In this document: positions 33,150-35,980 of the stretch, one piece after another | Layout of the letters: each line of letters opens with the position of its first letter | Numbering within the stretch: the stretch's first letter is position 1 | Source of the DNA: JAQBFJ01 sp032123435 | GTDB lineage: Bacteria; Verrucomicrobiota; Kiritimatiellia; UBA8416; JAQBFJ01 | DNA length: 35,980 nucleotides | NCBI GenBank assembly: GCA_032123435.1 | Contig: JAQBFJ010000230.1 | Coordinates: forward strand, 1-35,980 | Direction: 5' to 3' | Translations under genes and position numbers: made by a program | The notes under the pieces: generated by a model | What the model saw: only the letters and a program-made list of their open reading frames with translations | What the model was told of the DNA's origin: nothing | The model's database searches: none

Positions 33150-33224
33150 ACCGCCCGGTGCGGACCCGCATGCCGTGGTGGTGTGGGAGGGGGCCTCAGC
33201 GATGGGGCTTCCCCCTATCCCGAT
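33150..33224 (+). mobile_element. truncated group II intron: domains V and VI (3' end)
   Basis: 33150-33182 folds as a domain V-like hairpin: ACCGCC/GGTGGT lower stem, CGG/CCG, a two-base TG bulge, and a TGCG/CGCA upper stem with a GACC loop. 33185-33224 follows as domain VI: GGGAGGGGG pairs with CCCCC-TATCCC, leaving a bulged A at 33217, seven bases before the presumed 3' splice site after CCCGAT. The bulged adenosine at this distance is the branch-point hallmark. No reverse transcriptase ORF or earlier domains are present, so only the 3' end remains. Confidence 0.6.
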
Positions 33225-33670
33225 TCGGTTATTTTTTTCTTTAATTCATTCAAATGGCGAAACGGGAAGCAGATCCAAAACGTCATCTGGTTTCCTTGCC
33301 GATTGCTCGGCCCATCTTTCATGACAAAGATCTTCTCCCCTCGACACTTGGCGAGGAATGCATCAATCTTCCGGTTCTGCTCCTCGATTTCCGCAATTGT
33401 GCCAAGGCGACCGACAAGAGGTCTTCGAAGGAGCCACGATGCAAAACGTGCGAACCATTCCCCTTTGATCGGTTCAGGTGATCGGTTTGTAAAACTGTCA
33501 AGATCAGACAACAGCGACTCTTGATCTCGATATGGCCATACGGTGTGATAACTATGACGTGTGCCTCCCGTGCGTTCGACTACATCAATCTTGAGTTCCT
33601 GACCATCTGGATGATCAGCTATTGTTGTCTGATACGTCGTGGGGCCAATTTTGATAGTTTCGTTTATCAT
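33215..33670 (-). CDS. hypothetical protein
   Basis: About 151 residues from ATG 33670 (MINETIKIGPTTYQTTIADHPDGQELKIDVVERTGG); the in-frame extension to 33832 overlaps the next gene and looks non-coding. A possible amphipathic or membrane-associated stretch is WFARFASWLLRRPLVGRLG, and the C-terminal part is basic. No family recognised. The last codons (ending KKKITESG) run into the 3' end of the group II intron fragment, so the natural C terminus may have been altered. Confidence 0.6.
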   Translation of the reverse strand: MINETIKIGPTTYQTTIADHPDGQELKIDVVERTGGTRHSYHTVWPYRDQESLLSDLDSFTNRSPEPIKGEWFARFASWLLRRPLVGRLGTIAEIEEQNRKIDAFLAKCRGEKIFVMKDGPSNRQGNQMTFWICFPFRHLNELKKKITESG

Positions 33671-33789
33671 TCTCTTAAACCGAACGTCCTGCTCACCGGA
33701 CCAGTGAGGACGCGCACCGCGCGGCCTTACTGGGTACGGCGTAGCAACTGGTTCTGCATTCTGTCTCAAGGATTGTAGGGAGACACTAT

Positions 33790-34638
33790 TTAGTCTGTTT
33801 CGAGTACAACTCGAAACCCGGTCGTGTACCATCCATCGTCTTTGTCGGTCCGCGTAGTGTAAGCATCAGATGCCACCAAGTCAGGCAAATCGTACCACGA
33901 TCCGCCGCAGCACACGATTTCGGTACACCATTCGGCCACGTTCCCATGCATGTCGTAGAGACCCCACGGATTTGGCTTGAAGCTGCCGACCGGGGCCGTG
34001 TTGTTGTGGCCGTCACTGTAGAGCTTGTCCTTAAAGACAAGATCATACGGGTTCGACGGATCGAGTCTGCGGGAGTTGTCAGCGTAGTTGGCGTGTTCTG
34101 GTAATTCGGCAACATCGTCGCCAAAGCTGTACTTCGTGCTAGTTCCCGCTCTGCAAGCGTATTGCCATTCAGCCTGGCTCGGCAGTCTGTACTCTTTTCC
34201 ATCCGTGGCACTGAGCGTCCGGCAGAAGTCGACAGCTTGCTGCCACGACACTTTCTCAACAGGGCGCTCGCCACCCTCAAACTGACTTGGGTTGTTCTTT
34301 GTGACGGACTCGTACTGACTCTGTGTAATTTCGTGAATAGAGAAGTAGACTGCCCTTGGCAGATCCGTTGTGGCAGATCCCGGATTCCCGGGCTCGATAA
34401 GTCGGAATTCAATTCCGATTGAATTTGTCACTACATGCGCAAGTGGTGCAGAGGCGGAACTGGCGAGAAGCACGTCGTTACCCTCGATAGTCTGGACAGC
34501 CTCAGAATGCGGGACGGTGATGTCCGTGGCCGTGTTGGTCGATGCCGACCTCGCTGGTTCGGGTTGTCTATCTCCACCACATCCAGACATTAACATCACT
34601 GCGGCGATTGCGCAGACACCAGTGGATAGTGTTTTCAT
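33790..34638 (-). CDS. FGE-like (SUMF1-fold) lipoprotein
   Basis: The 282 residues begin with a lipoprotein signal (TLSTGVCAIAAVMLMSGC, lipobox LMSGC) and a Ser/Thr/Ala-rich linker. The FGE-like domain covers about 70-280: VYFSIHEITQSQYESV, PVEKVSWQQAVDFCRTL, YRLPSQAEWQYACRAGT, NPWGLYDMHGNVAEWC, CCGGSWYD, GFRVVLE. The cysteine pair of catalytic FGE is not at the usual place near the C terminus, so copper-dependent oxidation of sulfatase cysteine is unlikely; planctomycete-type surface proteins of this fold are probably ligand-binding. GGGAG lies 7 bases before ATG 34638. Confidence 0.88.
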   Translation of the reverse strand: MKTLSTGVCAIAAVMLMSGCGGDRQPEPARSASTNTATDITVPHSEAVQTIEGNDVLLASSASAPLAHVVTNSIGIEFRLIEPGNPGSATTDLPRAVYFSIHEITQSQYESVTKNNPSQFEGGERPVEKVSWQQAVDFCRTLSATDGKEYRLPSQAEWQYACRAGTSTKYSFGDDVAELPEHANYADNSRRLDPSNPYDLVFKDKLYSDGHNNTAPVGSFKPNPWGLYDMHGNVAEWCTEIVCCGGSWYDLPDLVASDAYTTRTDKDDGWYTTGFRVVLETD

Positions 34639-34682
34639 GCCGATCTCCCTTCCTTGCAGAACTACTTATTAGCCGTGATTCT

Positions 34683-34880
34683 CTAAGCCGTTGCAAGCTG
34701 GTAGGAGAACTCGTTAACATCGGTTTGGTCTTTGGCATGTTCAACTGTCATGCTGACGACATGACCATCTTTATCAACCTCGACCAGAACGTCTTCATTC
34801 AAGTCGTATGTCTCTGTGATGTCATGCTTGCTAAATGTCAGCAAGAGTGTGTCTGTGTCTGAGAAGTATTTTGCTTTCAT
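34683..34880 (-). CDS. DUF2283 small protein
   Basis: A 65-residue protein (MKAKYFSDTDTLLLTFSKHDITETYDLNEDVLVEVDKDGHVVSMTVEHA) with the DUF2283 pattern. It is 5 bases after the DUF4258 gene. This pair recurs in bacterial accessory regions and is often regarded as toxin-antitoxin-like, without a proven mechanism. Confidence 0.82.
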   Translation of the reverse strand: MKAKYFSDTDTLLLTFSKHDITETYDLNEDVLVEVDKDGHVVSMTVEHAKDQTDVNEFSYQLATA

Positions 34881-34885
34881 TATAT

Positions 34886-35122
34886 TTACTCCTTAAATCT
34901 TCTGTCAAAAAATGCATTATGAATGGTAGTGCCATCTTCCAGAAGGACTACTCTTAAATACTTGCTATCTGCTTCAATTATCTTTTTCCACCGGCGAATG
35001 CGGCCATCGGCCTGAACTCTTTCGACGTCAGGGGCAAGAACCGTGCTTTCGATCCAGTCCAACTTGATTGTAGCACGGTCAGGCCGTATTCTCGTATGTT
35101 CAAAATACTGGGTGAACTTCAT
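34886..35122 (-). CDS. DUF4258 small protein
   Basis: A 78-residue protein (HTRIRPDRATIKLDWIESTVLAPDVERVQADGRIRRWKKI ... LRVVLLEDGTTIHNAFFDRRFK) matching the DUF4258 plan, a small RelE/BrnT-like alpha-beta fold. It is first in the operon with the DUF2283 gene, an order seen in toxin-antitoxin-like modules. A 35-bp tandem repeat lies about 75-145 bases upstream. Confidence 0.8.
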   Translation of the reverse strand: MKFTQYFEHTRIRPDRATIKLDWIESTVLAPDVERVQADGRIRRWKKIIEADSKYLRVVLLEDGTTIHNAFFDRRFKE

Positions 35123-35198
35123 GCTGAAAACATAGCAAAGAGCTACCCGATAGTCCAGACATTCAATTGTTCTTTACGGCTAACTACTTATTCAACAG

Positions 35199-35268
35199 AT
35201 CTCGTTATCCTTCCAAATCGGGAGGTAAACGCTATCTCGTTATCCTGCCAATTTGGGAGGCAAAGTGT
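35199..35268. repeat. 35-bp tandem repeat, two copies
   Basis: Copies start at 35199 and 35234, each ATCTCGTTATCC followed by a TCCAAATCGGGAGG- or GCCAATTTGGGAGG-type block. The CCAA...TGGG core of each is partly palindromic, suggesting a protein-binding site. It lies upstream of DUF4258/DUF2283. Confidence 0.65.
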
Positions 35269-35538
35269 TCTCACTCGTCATTTCGTGTCGCAAGTACCAC
35301 TCCATGCCGTATTTGTTCTCAAACATGCGACAACACAGCCAGACTATAATACGTGCTGCGCCAACGTCAAGCATGTTTCGGAATGGAAATGAGATGCGTT
35401 CATGCATCCCACTTGTTGTTTGGAGCAGAATGACACCTGGCTGAGTGAGAAAAACACTTTGCAGAAAGACCAAGGTCACACAAAGTCGGGGTCTGCCATT
35501 TAGCGCCTTGATGGCTGGTCCCGGTAAGAGATAGAAAT

Positions 35539-35571
35539 AATTCCTTATTTTGCTATTTTGGGAGCTGACCC
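35539..35571 (-). repeat. right member of a long-range inverted repeat pair
   Basis: The reverse complement reads GGGTCAGCTCCC then AAAATAGCAAAATAAGGAATT, matching 32317-32351 with a two-base gap and few substitutions. The two copies point inward and bracket about 3.25 kb. Confidence 0.65.
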
Positions 35572-35614
35572 CTCAGTCCCACGACTCCTCAGTCCCACAC
35601 TGTGTCCCCGAAAT

Positions 35615-35980
35615 CTACGTTTCCAGGTCTTTTGTATTGTTGGCATCGAAAGTCAGGATGAATTCAGAGCCTTTCCCTGGTTCACTTACTACATCTATTG
35701 TACCGCCGTTCCTGGTGATAAGGCGATATGTTATGGAGAGTCCGAGTCCGAGCCCTTTTTGCGCTTTTTTTGTCGTGAAAAAAGGATCGAAAATATTTTC
35801 CTGCACCTGTTTTTCCATGCCTGGTCCATTATCCTTTATCCGGACAACGACAGATTCTCCTTCCGCCTGCAATGATATTTCGATTGTTCCTTTGTTGTTC
35901 ATGGCGTCTGCCGCGTTGTTCAGCAGATTCAATATGGCGTGCTGGATCTGTATTCCATCCAGGAACAGGGTTGGGATATT
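35615..35980 (-). CDS. histidine kinase, C-terminal ATPase domain (5' part outside window)
   Basis: The frame is open to the right edge, so the gene continues beyond. The visible 121 residues are the catalytic domain: N-box QIQHAILNLLNNAADAMNNKG, G1 KDNGPGM, F-box IFDPFFTT, G2 GLGLGLSITYRLI and a final GKGSEFILTFDAN. It is an NtrB/PAS-type kinase by its ATPase motifs; the H-box and sensor parts are not in the window. Phosphotransfer specificity cannot be judged. Confidence 0.92.
   Translation of the reverse strand, partial: NIPTLFLDGIQIQHAILNLLNNAADAMNNKGTIEISLQAEGESVVVRIKDNGPGMEKQVQENIFDPFFTTKKAQKGLGLGLSITYRLITRNGGTIDVVSEPGKGSEFILTFDANNTKDLET

Larger units (their letters stand above)
35123..35614. 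other. intergenic region with tandem and inverted repeats
   Basis: About 490 bases without a gene I can support. A 79-codon minus-strand ORF at 35240-35479 (containing WLCCRMFENKYGMEWYL) has no ribosome binding site or recognisable family and may be a remnant. The region holds the 35-bp tandem repeat, the right inverted repeat (35539-35571), and a 12-bp direct repeat CCTCAGTCCCAC at 35571 and 35587. Confidence 0.55.

Noticed and set aside
33689..33714. Hairpin GTC..CTCAC / GTGAG..GAC as a terminator
   Set aside because: The stem is interrupted and no T-run follows in either direction.
33671..33832. N-terminal extension of the hypothetical protein ending at 33215
   Set aside because: It overlaps the end of the FGE-like gene and is rich in Arg/Pro without structure; the ATG at 33670 gives a more protein-like start.
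33786..34412. 208-codon minus-strand ORF overlapping the FGE-like lipoprotein
   Set aside because: Same-strand shadow in another frame; Ser/Thr/Arg-rich composition without domain motifs, whereas the other frame has a clear FGE domain and lipobox.
32460..35200. Integron cassette array (GTTAGGC at 32462, GTTAAGC at 32819, small unrelated genes)
   Set aside because: No matching R'' core sites or attC-type palindromes could be paired with these words, the genes are on both strands, and there is no integrase.
35240..35479. 79-codon minus-strand ORF as a real gene
   Set aside because: No ribosome binding site, no recognisable family, and it overlaps the tandem repeat; at most a remnant.

Overview
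The window looks like a chromosomal piece of an anaerobic or microaerophilic Gram-negative bacterium, most likely from the PVC superphylum (Kiritimatiellota, Lentisphaerota or Verrucomicrobiota-like). Reasons: a eukaryote-like UAP1-type pyrophosphorylase, a four-subunit 2-oxoacid:ferredoxin oxidoreductase, secreted FGE-like (sulfatase-modifying-factor fold) proteins, a large Bat/MoxR operon joined to a gliding-type ABC transporter, and intergenic repeats built of CACGGAG and GACAGGAT words. The assignment is inference; there is no rRNA or marker gene here, and I found no tRNA or CRISPR array.

Left part (1-12 kb). A TPR protein runs in from the left edge and converges on an RsuA/RluB-type pseudouridine synthase. 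A repeat-rich gap (2.86-3.81 kb) follows, then a UDP-N-acetylhexosamine pyrophosphorylase. A minus-strand operon encodes ferredoxin, alpha, TPP-binding beta and gamma subunits of a VOR/KOR-type oxidoreductase and ends in an ankyrin-FGE fusion protein. Divergent from it lie a Tat-exported DUF362 protein and a NapH/NapG-like membrane polyferredoxin. A second repeat-rich gap (11.55-11.99 kb) carries an inverted copy of part of the first, so the metabolic block sits between long inverted repeats.

Centre (12-27.3 kb). Eleven tightly spaced minus-strand genes form one operon: ABC ATPase, ABC-2 permease, GldG-like protein, DUF4340, MoxR ATPase, DUF58, a DUF4381/BatD-like lipoprotein, BatA, a BatB-BatC fusion, a BatD-BatE fusion and a BatD-like protein with a C-terminal SH3 domain. 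MoxR, DUF58 and the VWA proteins probably form a chaperone-like envelope system, with the ABC/Gld-like part as a membrane partner.

Right of centre (27.6-31.4 kb). A membrane-anchored Hsp20 protein is divergent from a histidine kinase and sigma-54 response regulator pair. The intergenic region holds a good sigma-54 promoter reading toward hsp20 and an almost ideal NtrC-type enhancer palindrome, so the three genes look like a self-contained envelope-stress circuit. This is the most interesting regulatory prediction in the window.

Right end (31.4-35.98 kb). This is an accessory patch of small unrelated genes and genetic debris: an RHH/RelE toxin-antitoxin pair, a small membrane protein, a short ORF with a GGTGH motif, the 3' end of a group II intron (domains V-VI), a hypothetical gene, an FGE-like lipoprotein, a DUF4258/DUF2283 pair, a 35-bp tandem repeat, and a pair of about 34-bp inverted repeats bracketing 3.25 kb. 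The C-terminal half of another histidine kinase runs off the right edge.
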